Of a DNA stretch of 64,000 nucleotides, positions 18,315 through 29,102 are shown in pieces; position 1 is the stretch's first letter, and the number at the start of each line of letters is the position of its first letter. This stretch comes from Pseudomonas sp. Teo4. Lineage in GTDB: Bacteria; Pseudomonadota; Gammaproteobacteria; Pseudomonadales; Pseudomonadaceae. The stretch is from positions 3,698-67,697 of the forward strand of contig NZ_JAXCIL010000006.1 of NCBI RefSeq assembly GCF_034387475.1. The letters are read 5' to 3'. Below the pieces are notes generated by a model, which saw only the letters and a list, made by a program, of their open reading frames with translations, was not told the origin of the DNA and searched no databases. Both the position numbers and the translations under genes were made by a program.

Positions 18315-18632
18315 CTACATGAGTCGTGACTTGGCCGCTGTGTAGACGTCGTTTCGTTCACGCTTGCCCACCGCAATGACGATGACTACCACGCGTTCAT
18401 CGACGACTTGGTAAACCAGACGATAGCCGACTGACCTCAGCTTGATCTTGTAGCAGTCGGGCATGCCAGAGAGCTTGTCTTTCTCTACCCTGGGCTGATC
18501 CAGTCGTTCCTTGAGCTTTCGTGCGAACTGGATTTGCAGCTCGGCATCCAGTTTCCGAAACTCCCTCTGTGCCCGGAGGTTGAACTCAAGATCGTAGCGA
18601 TTTGCTTGCTTGGGCTTCGGCGATGAGCTCAT
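18315..18632 (-). CDS. relE: RelE-family mRNA interferase toxin
   Basis: Toxin of 105 residues that would cleave mRNA in the ribosomal A site. It strongly resembles E. coli RelE: MPDCYKIKLR, GYRLVYQVVDERVVV and VGKRERNDVY align without gaps after a 10-residue N-terminal extension. The residues equivalent to RelE Lys52, Lys54, Arg61, Arg81 and Tyr87 are present here as Lys62, Lys64, Arg71, Arg91 and Tyr97, so the toxin should be active. The start at 18632 overlaps the antitoxin gene by 47 bases, which is a large overlap. A shorter start is possible. Confidence 0.88.
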   Translation of the reverse strand: MSSSPKPKQANRYDLEFNLRAQREFRKLDAELQIQFARKLKERLDQPRVEKDKLSGMPDCYKIKLRSVGYRLVYQVVDERVVVIVIAVGKRERNDVYTAAKSRLM

Positions 18633-18870
18633 CGATATCCACTTTCACTGTGGGGCCACCGCGTCGCTGGCGTACCAGTTCAGCCAGTTGCATATCGTCG
18701 ATCAGCTCCATCATTGCTTCGTAACGCTCTGGCGGCACTGCATAGAATGCAGGCTCGTTGCGATTGAGGATGACCACGGTTTCACCGGCAGCTTCGCGAA
18801 TCGTACCCATGGGGTCTTTTTTCAAGTCAGTGATGGATGCTGCCAGATCGGCCAGGACGGGGTAGGTCAT
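18586..18870 (-). CDS. Phd/YefM-type antitoxin with RelB-like C-terminus
   Basis: Antitoxin of 94 residues encoded upstream of RelE. The N-terminal half (MTYPVLADLAASITDLKKDP, then AGETVVILNRNEPAFYAVPP) is a prevent-host-death DNA-binding fold. The C-terminal LAELVRQRRGGPTVKVDIDE resembles the toxin-wrapping tail of RelB. The ATG at 18870 is chosen because the MTYPVLA start is typical; an upstream in-frame extension (to 18990) would begin in non-coding sequence. Expected to autorepress the operon, perhaps through the repeats at 18918-18950. Confidence 0.88.
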   Translation of the reverse strand: MTYPVLADLAASITDLKKDPMGTIREAAGETVVILNRNEPAFYAVPPERYEAMMELIDDMQLAELVRQRRGGPTVKVDIDELIAEAQASKSLRS

Positions 18871-18917
18871 AGTTGTATCAACCCGTGAACGCAATGAAAT
18901 GAGTGTTGATTGTAGTG

Positions 18918-18950
18918 TCTTTAAAGGTGCTTTCAAAGGCATCTTTAAAG
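18918..18950. promoter_or_regulatory. Three 12-bp-spaced palindromic repeats upstream of the toxin-antitoxin operon
   Basis: TCTTTAAAG at 18918, CTTTCAAAG at 18930 and TCTTTAAAG at 18942 repeat with a 12-base period, and each unit is close to palindromic. They end 48 bases before the antitoxin start. A 12-base spacing is near one helical turn, as expected for cooperative repressor binding. Assignment as the Phd operator is an inference. Confidence 0.5.
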
Positions 18951-18962
18951 AATGGGGTGAGA

Positions 18963-18983
18963 GCCCCGCTATTGCGGCGGGGC
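18963..18983 (-). terminator. Hairpin after the OmpA-like gene
   Basis: GCCCCGC and GCGGGGC pair over 7 bp around a TATTGCG loop, 17 bases past the OmpA-like stop. There is no clear U-run, so termination would be weak or factor-assisted. Confidence 0.5.
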
Positions 18984-18999
18984 ATTTCACCTCTCGACC

Positions 19000-19788
19000 T
19001 CACTGCACCTGGCTCACCGCCCGCGGCGCCACCGGCTGGTTGTCATTGGAGATGGTCACCTCCACCCGACGGTTCTGCGCACGCCCCGAGTTGCTGGTGT
19101 TGTCCGCAACCGGGTACTCCTTGCCGTAACCCTGGGAAACGATGCGTGCCGGGTCGACGCCTGCGCGCACCAGGGCCATGCGTACGGCATTGGCACGGCG
19201 CTCGGACAGGGTCTGGTTGTAGTTGGCCGAGCCGACACTGTCGGTGTAGCCCTCGACGATCACCTTGCGTTCCGGGTTCTCCTGAAGGAACTGGGCCAGC
19301 TTGGTCACGTTGGGGTAGGCGTTGCTCTTGAGCTCGGCCTTGTTGAAGTCGAACAGCACGTCACCGAAGGTCACCAGTGTGCCTCGGTCTGTCTGCTTGG
19401 CATTGAGGCTGTCCTGCAGTTTGGCGATCTGCGCATCGCGGGCATCGAGCTTGGCCTGGGCGCGCTGGGCGGAGGCATTTTTCAGCTCGTTTTCGGCCGA
19501 GCGCAGGGCGATGGTCTGCTTCGCCACTTCCACGCGCTGGTTGGTCAGGTAGGCCAGCTGGTCGACCTTATTGCTGTCTTCACGCTCCATGAAAGCCTTG
19601 TCGGCCTTGTTCAGCCAGTCCTGGGCGTCCTTGGTTTCAAGAGCTGCGACCTTGCTCGACTGTGGGTCGCTTTGCAGGGCCGAGAAGTTGCTGCGGGCCG
19701 ACTCCAGGTTCGGATTCGGGTCGTGGGCGCACGCGGCGAGGCCGACACTCAGGGCCAGCAGGGCGGGAATCATGATGGCATTACGCAT
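19000..19788 (-). CDS. OmpA-family peptidoglycan-binding lipoprotein
   Basis: Outer-membrane lipoprotein of 262 residues. The signal peptide MRNAIMIPALLALSVGLAAC has the lipobox LAAC. A DUF4398-like helical segment with coiled-coil character follows (about 25-135). The C-terminal OmpA domain (about 145-255) has VLFDFNKAELKSNAYPNV and the peptidoglycan-binding signature with GYTDSVGSANYN, LSERRANAV and QNRRVEV. The start at 19788 is chosen over 19797 because AAGGA lies 7 bases before it. It follows a DUF4398 lipoprotein gene on the same strand, and the two probably form an operon. Confidence 0.9.
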   Translation of the reverse strand: MRNAIMIPALLALSVGLAACAHDPNPNLESARSNFSALQSDPQSSKVAALETKDAQDWLNKADKAFMEREDSNKVDQLAYLTNQRVEVAKQTIALRSAENELKNASAQRAQAKLDARDAQIAKLQDSLNAKQTDRGTLVTFGDVLFDFNKAELKSNAYPNVTKLAQFLQENPERKVIVEGYTDSVGSANYNQTLSERRANAVRMALVRAGVDPARIVSQGYGKEYPVADNTSNSGRAQNRRVEVTISNDNQPVAPRAVSQVQ

Positions 19789-19849
19789 AGTGTTCATCCT
19801 TTGATCAGTTGCGAAGTCTGGGGTTGGCCTGGGGTTGCGACGGTCAGGC

Positions 19850-20251
19850 TCATTGAGCGCTGCGCAGGCCTTCCTCACGCACGTCCTGAACGCCCTGGCG
19901 GGCTTCCTGCACGGCTTTCTGGGCCTTGGCGGCCTGTGCCTTGCGTTCGGCCACGCGGGCGTCCCATTCGGCCTGCTCGGCCAGACGTTTAGCTTCGTCG
20001 TACTTTTTGTCATGCATGGCGATTTCCGCCTGCTTGAACTTGTCCTGGGCAGCTTTCATTTCCACGGCTGCGAACTCGGTGCCCCCAGCGCTGACCGCCG
20101 AATTCACCGCAGACTGGGTCACGGCGTACTGCTCGCTGGGCGGGTTGCCGGCACAGCCCGCCAGAACCAGGCTGCTGCCCAGGGCCAGCGCGGCCAGCTT
20201 GAGCCCACGCACGGGGGTGGATGAGTGGCGCTTGATGATGGTCAGTTCCAT
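19850..20251 (-). CDS. DUF4398 lipoprotein
   Basis: Protein of 133 residues with a type II signal peptide (VRGLKLAALALGSSLVLAGC; lipobox LAGC near residue 32) and a mature part that is a long Ala/Lys/Glu-rich helix typical of DUF4398. AGGAG lies 6-8 bases before the ATG at 20251. It is 61 bases upstream of the OmpA-like gene, whose N-terminal half has a similar helical character, so the two may interact in the envelope. Biochemical role not known. Confidence 0.87.
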   Translation of the reverse strand: MELTIIKRHSSTPVRGLKLAALALGSSLVLAGCAGNPPSEQYAVTQSAVNSAVSAGGTEFAAVEMKAAQDKFKQAEIAMHDKKYDEAKRLAEQAEWDARVAERKAQAAKAQKAVQEARQGVQDVREEGLRSAQ

Positions 20252-20504
20252 TGGATCACTCCTGTTGACGACGTTGTCCGTAGCAGTCCATCGCTTGTTC
20301 CCTGACATAACCGCGCGCTGGCGCCGAACAGTGCACAACCGCAGTTGTGCAGGGTTTTAGCGTGGTGGCTAATGGCTGTGACTTGGGCGTTTTTCGAATA
20401 GTTCAGAAAAAATCACCCGGCCCGGAAAAGCCATCGCCGCGGTTTGTCGTAGCGACGAACCGCGGCGATGGGGTCAAGCCTGTGCGGGAGTGTTGTTCAG
20501 GAGG

Positions 20505-20849
20505 TCAGTTTTCGGTGCCCTTGACCGAGTCGCTGAGAGCATGAAGGTGATGGCGAGACAGGGCCAGAAAGCGCGGAGTAGGGCCGATGTCCTCGTACAG
20601 CGGATCGCCTTGCTCGTCGGTGGAAATGACCCGCTGGCCTTTCACATAGGGAAGGCTGGCCTCCAGCTCCTCAAGCGCGGCGGCGACCAGTTCGCCGAGC
20701 AGTTCCTCGGCCGTGCGCTTGGGGTACATGTCGATCAGCGCAGCCAGGCGCGCTTCGGACTCAAGGTCCAGGTGCAGGGTATGGCCGGTCGGGCTCAGGG
20801 TGCCTGCCGCGTTCTGTTCCCAGTGCTGGATGAGTTCACGGATTTTCAT
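20505..20849 (-). CDS. Conserved hypothetical protein, sometimes named pilin assembly protein
   Basis: Protein of 114 residues without signal peptide or membrane segment. Features are MKIRELIQHWEQNAAG at the start, a helical middle (AEELLGELVAAALEELEASL) and a conserved-looking YVKGQRVISTDEQGDP segment. Homologues in Pseudomonas have been labelled pilin assembly or type 1 pili tip component proteins, but nothing here supports that role. GAGAGGTG just upstream supports ATG 20849 over an upstream ATG at 20864. Stands alone, divergent from ppc. Confidence 0.78.
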   Translation of the reverse strand: MKIRELIQHWEQNAAGTLSPTGHTLHLDLESEARLAALIDMYPKRTAEELLGELVAAALEELEASLPYVKGQRVISTDEQGDPLYEDIGPTPRFLALSRHHLHALSDSVKGTEN

Positions 20850-21020
20850 GATCACCTCTCTCAACGCCTATGAGGGCAGCATTGCATCGGACGCTTTCCC
20901 CTTACTTTAGTTTGCTTTGCCTGATCGCGGCTTGCCATGCTGGCCCGGCTGTGGGCACTCTTGGTCCCAGTGCTGTTTCCTGAGCGAGAGCGCGGGCGAG
21001 CCGCGCCGGAGAGAGGGCCA

Positions 21021-23648
21021 ATGACTGATATCGATGTGCGCTTGCGTGAGGATGTCCATCTGTTGGGTGAGTTGCTGGGCGAAACCATTCGTCAGCAACA
21101 CGGCGAGGCGTTCTTGCAGAAGATCGAGGACATCCGCCACAGCGCCAAGGCCGACCGCCGCAGTGCGGGCGAGCAGTTGAGCTCGACCCTGGCCGATCTG
21201 GCCGAAGAAGATCTGCTGCCTGTGGCCCGAGCCTTCAACCAGTTCCTCAACCTGGCGAACATGGCCGAGCAGTATCAGCTGATTCGCCGCCGCGACGCCG
21301 ACCAGCCAGAGCCTTTCGAGTCGCGGGTGTTGCCCGAGTTGCTTGCACGCCTCAAGCAGGCTGGGCACAGCAACGATGCGCTGGCCCGACAACTGGCCAA
21401 GCTGGACATCCAGCTGGTACTGACCGCGCACCCGACCGAGGTTGCCAGGCGTACCCTGATTCAGAAATACGATGCCATCGCCGGCCAGTTGGCCGCCCAG
21501 GACCACCGGGACCTCATCCCCGCCGAGCGTCAGCAGGTTCGCGAGCGCCTGCGCAGGCTGATCGCCGAAGCCTGGCACACCGAGGAAATCCGCCGCAGCC
21601 GGCCGACCCCGGTAGATGAAGCCAAATGGGGCTTCGCGGTGATCGAGCACTCCTTGTGGCAGGCCATTCCCAATCACTTGCGTAAAGTCGATAAGGCGCT
21701 GTTCGAGGCCACCGGCCTGCACCTGCCGCTGGAGGCGGCGCCTATCCGTTTCGCTTCATGGATGGGCGGCGACCGGGATGGCAACCCCAACGTCACGGCC
21801 AGTGTCACCCGCGAGGTGCTGCTGCTGGCCCGCTGGATGGCCGCCGACCTGTTCCTGCGTGACATCGATACCCTGGCCGCCGAGCTGTCCATGCAGCAGG
21901 CCAGTGCTGCTCTGCGTGAACGGGTGGGCGATAGCGCCGAACCTTACCGTGCCCTGCTCAAGCAACTGCGCGACCGCCTGCGTGCAACCCGCAGCTGGGC
22001 GCAGGCCTCGCTGGCTAGTGCGCAGCCGGTGCAAGCCGACGTGCTGGTAGACAACCGCGACCTGATCGCGCCACTGGAGCTGTGCTATCAGTCCCTGCAT
22101 GCCTGCGGCATGGGCGTGATCGCCGATGGTCCGCTGCTTGACTGCCTACGCCGGGCAGTGACCTTTGGCCTGTTCCTCGGCCGGCTCGACGTGCGCCAGG
22201 ACGCCGCTCGGCACCGCGATGCGCTGTCGGAAATCACTGACTACCTGGGGCTTGGCAGTTATGCCGACTGGGATGAAGACCGGCGGATCGAGTTCCTCCA
22301 GACCGAACTGAAAAACCGCCGTCCACTGCTGCCGGGGCACTTCAAGCCCCAGGCCGACACCGCCGAGGTGCTGGCCACGTGTCGGGAGATCGCGGCTGCA
22401 CCGGCAGCGTCCCTGGGCTCTTATGTCATTTCGATGGCGGGGGCTGCCTCGGACGTACTGGCGGTGCAATTGCTGCTCAAAGAGGCCGGCCTTACCCGCC
22501 CGATGCGCGTGGTGCCGCTGTTCGAGACCCTGGCCGACCTGGACAACGCCGGCCCGGTGATGGAGCGCCTGCTGGGCCTGCCCGGCTACCGTGCAAGCCT
22601 GCGCGGGCCGCAGGAGGTGATGATCGGCTATTCCGACTCGGCCAAGGATGCCGGCACCACGGCGGCGGCCTGGGCACAGTACCGTGCCCAGGAGAATCTG
22701 GTGCGCATCTGCCATGAACATCAGGTCGAGCTGTTGCTGTTCCACGGCCGTGGCGGCACCGTTGGCCGCGGCGGTGGCCCGGCCCACGCTGCGATTCTGT
22801 CACAGCCGCCAGGTTCGGTGGCGGGGCGGTTCCGCACCACCGAGCAAGGCGAGATGATCCGCTTCAAGTTCGGCCTGCCAGGCATTGCCGAGCAGAACCT
22901 CAACCTTTACCTGGCCGCCGTGCTGGAGGCCACCTTGCTGCCGCCGCCGCCTCCAGAACCGGCCTGGCGCGAGGTGATGGACCAGTTGGCCGCTGATGGG
23001 CTTAAAGCGTATCGGGGCGTAGTTCGGGAGAACCCTGACTTCGTCGAGTATTTCCGCCAGTCCACGCCGGAGCAGGAACTGGGGCGTCTGCCGCTGGGTA
23101 GCCGCCCGGCCAAGCGCCGCGCTGGCGGTATCGAGAGCTTGCGGGCTATTCCGTGGATCTTCGGCTGGACCCAGACCCGCTTGATGCTGCCGGCCTGGCT
23201 GGGCTGGGAGACCGCCCTGAACAACGCCTTGAGCCGTGGCCAGAGCGAACTGCTGGCGCAGATGCGCGAACAGTGGCCGTTCTTTCGCACGCGCATCGAC
23301 ATGCTGGAGATGGTGTTGGCCAAGGCCGATGCGCAAATTGCCGAGGCCTACGACGAACGTCTAGTGCAACCGCACTTGCTTCCTTTAGGTGCGCATCTGC
23401 GCGACCTATTGTCGCAGTCATGCCAGGTGGTGCTGGGGTTGACCGGGCAGCCGGTGCTACTGGCACACAGCCCCGAGACCCTGGAATTCATCAGCCTGCG
23501 CAACACCTACCTGGACCCTTTGCATCGTCTGCAGGCCGAGTTGCTGGCGCGATCGCGCAGCCGTGAAGCCGCTCTGGATAGCCCGTTGGAGCAGGCCTTG
23601 CTGGTGACCGTGGCGGGTATCGCCGCAGGCCTGCGCAATACCGGTTGA
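21021..23648 (+). CDS. ppc: Phosphoenolpyruvate carboxylase
   Basis: Makes oxaloacetate from PEP and bicarbonate, replenishing the TCA cycle. The 875 residues match the bacterial family. Catalytic and substrate motifs are [11 protein letters not shown] near 135, [10 protein letters not shown] near 250, YSDSAKDAG near 536, [20 protein letters not shown] near 575 and [13 protein letters not shown] near 705. The C-terminus ends in [13 protein letters not shown], the usual PEPC end. The ATG at 21021 is preferred because GAGAGG lies about 6 bases upstream; in-frame ATG 20937 would add 28 residues not typical of PEPC. Confidence 0.97.
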   Translation: MTDIDVRLREDVHLLGELLGETIRQQHGEAFLQKIEDIRHSAKADRRSAGEQLSSTLADLAEEDLLPVARAFNQFLNLANMAEQYQLIRRRDADQPEPFESRVLPELLARLKQAGHSNDALARQLAKLDIQLVLTAHPTEVARRTLIQKYDAIAGQLAAQDHRDLIPAERQQVRERLRRLIAEAWHTEEIRRSRPTPVDEAKWGFAVIEHSLWQAIPNHLRKVDKALFEATGLHLPLEAAPIRFASWMGGDRDGNPNVTASVTREVLLLARWMAADLFLRDIDTLAAELSMQQASAALRERVGDSAEPYRALLKQLRDRLRATRSWAQASLASAQPVQADVLVDNRDLIAPLELCYQSLHACGMGVIADGPLLDCLRRAVTFGLFLGRLDVRQDAARHRDALSEITDYLGLGSYADWDEDRRIEFLQTELKNRRPLLPGHFKPQADTAEVLATCREIAAAPAASLGSYVISMAGAASDVLAVQLLLKEAGLTRPMRVVPLFETLADLDNAGPVMERLLGLPGYRASLRGPQEVMIGYSDSAKDAGTTAAAWAQYRAQENLVRICHEHQVELLLFHGRGGTVGRGGGPAHAAILSQPPGSVAGRFRTTEQGEMIRFKFGLPGIAEQNLNLYLAAVLEATLLPPPPPEPAWREVMDQLAADGLKAYRGVVRENPDFVEYFRQSTPEQELGRLPLGSRPAKRRAGGIESLRAIPWIFGWTQTRLMLPAWLGWETALNNALSRGQSELLAQMREQWPFFRTRIDMLEMVLAKADAQIAEAYDERLVQPHLLPLGAHLRDLLSQSCQVVLGLTGQPVLLAHSPETLEFISLRNTYLDPLHRLQAELLARSRSREAALDSPLEQALLVTVAGIAAGLRNTG

Positions 23649-23706
23649 GGCGCATGAGCGGTTGCAGTGCCTGGGTGAAGCGAGCAGGGCATTGTCGGGT
23701 GGGGAG

Positions 23707-23731
23707 GGCGGTTGCGCCGGGCGCAACCGCC
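23707..23731 (+). terminator. Hairpin after ppc without U-run
   Basis: GGCGGTTGCGC and GCGCAACCGCC form a perfect 11-bp stem with a CGG loop, 58 bases past the ppc stop. The following bases (TCGTGGGC) are not U-rich, so it may be a transcript-end hairpin and not a full intrinsic terminator. Confidence 0.55.
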
Positions 23732-23819
23732 TCGTGGGCAGGTCGTATATGGCGCAATCCTGAAACTTTGGGACGCTTGTCTGGCTGCCGGGCGCTGTGT
23801 ATCTTGAGCAGCCTTTTGA

Positions 23820-24557
<738 letters not shown>

Positions 24558-24576
24558 TCCATCACCGTGCGTCACG

Positions 24577-24602
24577 ACGGCCCGCTTGCGGGCCGTTGTC
24601 GT
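24577..24602 (+). terminator. Intrinsic terminator after adk
   Basis: ACGGCCCGC and GCGGGCCGT make a perfect 9-bp stem with a TT loop at 24577-24596, followed by TGTCGTTTA. The U-run is moderate. Confidence 0.75.
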
Positions 24603-24644
24603 TTATACTGCCGCTCTTTTTCCCCGTTGCCTGGAAACCGTTCG

Positions 24645-25319
24645 ATGACCACCCTGCTGGCCCTGGATACCGCCACCGAAGCCTGTTCCGTCGCATTGCT
24701 GCATGACGGCAAGGTAACCAGCCATTACGAGGTGATCCCGCGCATGCACGCGCAGAAGCTGCTGCCGATGATCAAGCAGCTGCTCGCGGACTCCGGTGTG
24801 GCGCTCAACAGCCTGGACGCCATCGCCTTCGGCCGTGGCCCGGGCGCGTTCACCGGCGTGCGTATCGCCATTGGCGTGGTCCAGGGGCTGGCTTTTGCGC
24901 TTGAGCGCCCGGTACTGCCGGTGTCCAACCTGGCCGCACTGGCCCAGGGCGCGCTGCGCGAGCGCGGCGTGCAGCAGGTGGCCGCCGCCATCGATGCTCG
25001 CATGGACGAGGTGTACTGGGGTTGCTACCGGGCCGAGGCCGGCGAAATGCGCCTGGCTGGCCATGAAGCGGTATTGCCGCCAGAGCGCGTGACCTTGCCT
25101 GAGGGCAGCAGCGGTGATTGGTTCGGAGCGGGCACCGGTTGGGGGTACGCCGAGCGTTTGGCCGTACCGGTCAGCGCCAGCGATGCCGCTGCACTGCCCA
25201 ACGCCCTGGATATCCTCAGCCTGGCAGGTTTTGCCTGGGCGCGTGGCGAGGCTATTGCCGCCGATCAGGCACAACCGGTGTACTTGCGCGATAATGTAGC
25301 TACGCCTAAGGCACGCTGA
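24645..25319 (+). CDS. tsaB: tRNA t6A threonylcarbamoyl transferase subunit TsaB
   Basis: Scaffold partner of TsaD and TsaE in making the t6A base at tRNA position 37. The 224 residues have the ASKHA fold start TLLALDTATEACSVALLHDG and the family segment FGRGPGAFTGVRIAIGVVQG near 60-80. It lacks the metal-binding motif of TsaD, as expected. The ATG at 24645 follows the adk terminator directly, so its promoter probably overlaps that region. Confidence 0.95.
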   Translation: MTTLLALDTATEACSVALLHDGKVTSHYEVIPRMHAQKLLPMIKQLLADSGVALNSLDAIAFGRGPGAFTGVRIAIGVVQGLAFALERPVLPVSNLAALAQGALRERGVQQVAAAIDARMDEVYWGCYRAEAGEMRLAGHEAVLPPERVTLPEGSSGDWFGAGTGWGYAERLAVPVSASDAAALPNALDILSLAGFAWARGEAIAADQAQPVYLRDNVATPKAR

Positions 25320-25450
25320 CGGTCGTTCGTCGGTTATCGCGGTTGTCGATAAAACCTTTTGTGCGAACTGTGGTCCAGTTATCACTCGAGCATTAGCGAC
25401 GGATCCCTGATGCTGCTAAATTGCCATCATTGGTCCTGAGTGCTCATTCC

Positions 25451-25735
25451 ATGCGTATCGACGGTTTCTCATCGCAGTCCTATCCGATCAAGCGTGCACC
25501 GCGCAAGGCTCCGGTACGCGATGAGTCCATCGATGATGCTGAGGTGATCGAGGAAACCATCGACGAGCAATCCGCGCCACGTCGACTCAGTGGCGGTTTG
25601 CCTGCCCGCCAGCAAGACATGATTTTCCCCCGCGCCCGAGACCGTCGTACGGCGACCGCACTGGCCAGTTACCTGAACACGGCCGGTTTTACCGACTGGG
25701 ACATGGAAGTACTGGGGCTCGACCTGTACATTTGA
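25451..25735 (+). CDS. Small hypothetical protein upstream of a DUF72 gene
   Basis: Protein of 94 residues, with a charged and probably disordered N-terminal half (about 1-55, including RDESIDDAEVIEETIDEQ) and a compact C-terminal half (DRRTATALASYLNTAGFTDW, then DMEVLGLDLYI). No family recognised. It starts at ATG 25451 without a strong ribosome site and ends 3 bases before the DUF72 gene, so translation is probably coupled. Could be a partner or regulator of that protein. Confidence 0.7.
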   Translation: MRIDGFSSQSYPIKRAPRKAPVRDESIDDAEVIEETIDEQSAPRRLSGGLPARQQDMIFPRARDRRTATALASYLNTAGFTDWDMEVLGLDLYI

Positions 25736-25738
25736 GGG

Positions 25739-26608
25739 ATGACACCCTCACCTCTGCCTTATTTCGTGGGTTGCCCGTCCTGGAGCGAAAACGCCTGGCG
25801 CGACTACCTGTACCCCGCTGACGCCCGTACTGGCGAACTCCTTGGTCTTTACAGCCAGGTTTTCAACGCTGTCGAAGGCAACACCACTTTCTATGCACGC
25901 CCTGCACCCAGTACCGTGGCACGGTGGGCGCAGGTCATGCCTGAGCATTTTCGTTTCACCGCCAAGTTCCCAAGTGATATCAGCCATGGCGGCGACTTGC
26001 GCGATCAGCTGGAGTCGGCGTTCGACTTCACGCGCCTGCTGGCGCCGCTGGGCCAGCGGGTATCGCCATACTGGCTGCAGTTGCCTGCGCAGTTCGGCCC
26101 TTCGCGGTTGGCCGAGTTAAGCCACTTTCTGGATGAGATCGGGGTGCCGGTGGCGGTAGAGGTGCGCAATGACGCGTTCTTTGCCCGCGGCGATGAAGAG
26201 CGCCTGCTCAACCGCCTGTTGCGCGAGCGCTGTGTGGAGCGCATCTGCCTGGACCCGCGCGCCTTGTTCAGCAGCACCTCGCGCGACCCCGGCGTGTTGC
26301 ACGCCCAGTCGAAAAAACCGAAGGTGCCGCCCCGACCCGCAGCTTTCAGCCAGCATCCACAGGTGCGTTTCATCGGCCTGCCGGAGCTTGAGGCCAACGA
26401 GACGTTCCTTACGCCGTGGGTCGACAAGGTCGCGTCCTGGATCGAGGAGGGGCGGAGCCCGTACATGTTCCTGCATACCGCCGACAACCGCCTGGCGGCC
26501 GCACTGGCGCAACGTTTTCATCAACGTCTGATGACGCGCTTGCCTGGCCTGGCAGCCTTGCCGGAATTGCCGCGCGCCCCTGAGGTCGAACAATTGGGAC
26601 TACTCTGA
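25739..26608 (+). CDS. DUF72 family protein
   Basis: Protein of 289 residues of the DUF72/YecE TIM-barrel-like family, whose biochemical activity is not established. Family features are VGCPSWSENAWRDYLYP at the N-terminus, FNAVEGNTTFYARP near 38-52, and later FRFTAKFPSDISH and AVEVRNDAFF. It starts 3 bases after the small upstream gene. The isocitrate lyase-like gene follows after 30 bases, so the three may share a transcript. Confidence 0.9.
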   Translation: MTPSPLPYFVGCPSWSENAWRDYLYPADARTGELLGLYSQVFNAVEGNTTFYARPAPSTVARWAQVMPEHFRFTAKFPSDISHGGDLRDQLESAFDFTRLLAPLGQRVSPYWLQLPAQFGPSRLAELSHFLDEIGVPVAVEVRNDAFFARGDEERLLNRLLRERCVERICLDPRALFSSTSRDPGVLHAQSKKPKVPPRPAAFSQHPQVRFIGLPELEANETFLTPWVDKVASWIEEGRSPYMFLHTADNRLAAALAQRFHQRLMTRLPGLAALPELPRAPEVEQLGLL

Positions 26609-26638
26609 CCACTCCCTGATCTGCCGGAGGTTGTGACC

Positions 26639-27469
26639 ATGGATGTGCAAACCCTGCGAGCCGAAGCCTTCAAGGCGCTGCATGAGCGCGACGGCGCGTT
26701 CGTCATCCCCAACCCCTGGGATGCCGGTTCGGCCAAGCTGTTGGCAAGCCTGGGCTTCGAGGCGCTGGCCACCACCAGTGCCGGGCTGGCTTTCAGCCTT
26801 GGCCGGCCCGACGCCGAAGGCGCCCTGACCCTGGACGATACGCTGGATAACGCGGGCGAAATCGTCGATGCCACACCGTTGCCCGTCGCGGCCGACCTTG
26901 AAAATGGCTTTGGCGACCTGCCAGAGGTGTGTGCCCAGACTATCCTGCGCGCCGCCGAGACGGGCCTGGTGGGTGGTTCGATCGAAGATGCCAGTGGCCG
27001 CAGCGATGTGCCGATTTATGATTTCGGCCTGGCGGTGGAGCGAGTACGTGCCGCCGTGCAGGCTGCGCGTAGCCTGCCATTCCCCTTCACTGTGTGCGCA
27101 CGCGCCGAGAACCTGCTGCACGGGCGCATGGACCTGGATGACACCATTCTTCGCCTGCAGGCCTACGCCGAGGCGGGGGCCGATGTGCTCTATGCCCCTG
27201 GGCTACGCAGCGTCGACGAGATACGGGCGGTGGTCCAGGCGGTGGCGCCCAAGCCTGTGAATGTCCTGATGGGTTTGGCGGGCGTGCCGCTCAGTGTCAA
27301 CCAATTGCAGGACCTTGGCGTACGCCGCATCAGTGTGGGTTCTTCAATGGCCCGTGCGGCGCTGGGCGCCTTGCAGCGTGCGGCACAGGAAGTCCGCGAT
27401 CAGGGCACGTTCAGTTATGGGGAGCAGGCACTGCCGTTCGCCCAGCTCAATGACCTGTTCCGCCGCTGA
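26639..27469 (+). CDS. Isocitrate lyase/phosphoenolpyruvate mutase family protein
   Basis: Enzyme of 276 residues with the ICL/PEPM TIM-barrel. Visible motifs are PNPWDAGSAKLLASLGFEAL, TTSAGLAFSLG near the substrate loop, ADLENGFGD (metal-binding Asp/Glu) and SIEDASGRSD. The catalytic KKCGH-type Cys loop of true isocitrate lyase is absent, so the reaction could be a C-C lyase on another 2-hydroxy or oxo acid, or a C-P/C-C bond enzyme. ATG 26639 is preferred over GTG 26633 because CGGAGG is 8 bases upstream. Confidence 0.87.
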   Translation: MDVQTLRAEAFKALHERDGAFVIPNPWDAGSAKLLASLGFEALATTSAGLAFSLGRPDAEGALTLDDTLDNAGEIVDATPLPVAADLENGFGDLPEVCAQTILRAAETGLVGGSIEDASGRSDVPIYDFGLAVERVRAAVQAARSLPFPFTVCARAENLLHGRMDLDDTILRLQAYAEAGADVLYAPGLRSVDEIRAVVQAVAPKPVNVLMGLAGVPLSVNQLQDLGVRRISVGSSMARAALGALQRAAQEVRDQGTFSYGEQALPFAQLNDLFRR

Positions 27470-27471
27470 CC

Positions 27472-28982
<1,511 letters not shown>

Positions 28983-29011
28983 TCGGGTGTTTCTGACGCT
29001 TGTCACTTAGC

Positions 29012-29098
29012 CTGTGGGAGCGGTTTTACCCGCAATGCCGCCATCGCGGTGAATGGCAAGGGCTTTGCCCCTGTTCGCGGGTAAACCCGCTCCCACAG
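29012..29098. repeat. REP inverted pair between rsmJ and tetR
   Basis: Arms of 22 bases at 29012-29033 and 29077-29098 pair with one mismatch (GTTTTAC against GTAAACC). They have the CTGTGGGAGCGG..CCCGC core. The pair lies between the convergent rsmJ and tetR genes and may terminate both transcripts. Confidence 0.88.
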
Positions 29099-29102
29099 AT
29101 GT

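Noticed and set aside
18306..18990. Genomic island around the toxin-antitoxin genes
   Set aside because: No integrase, tRNA, attachment-site repeat or mobile gene adjoins it; only the TA genes themselves suggest transfer.
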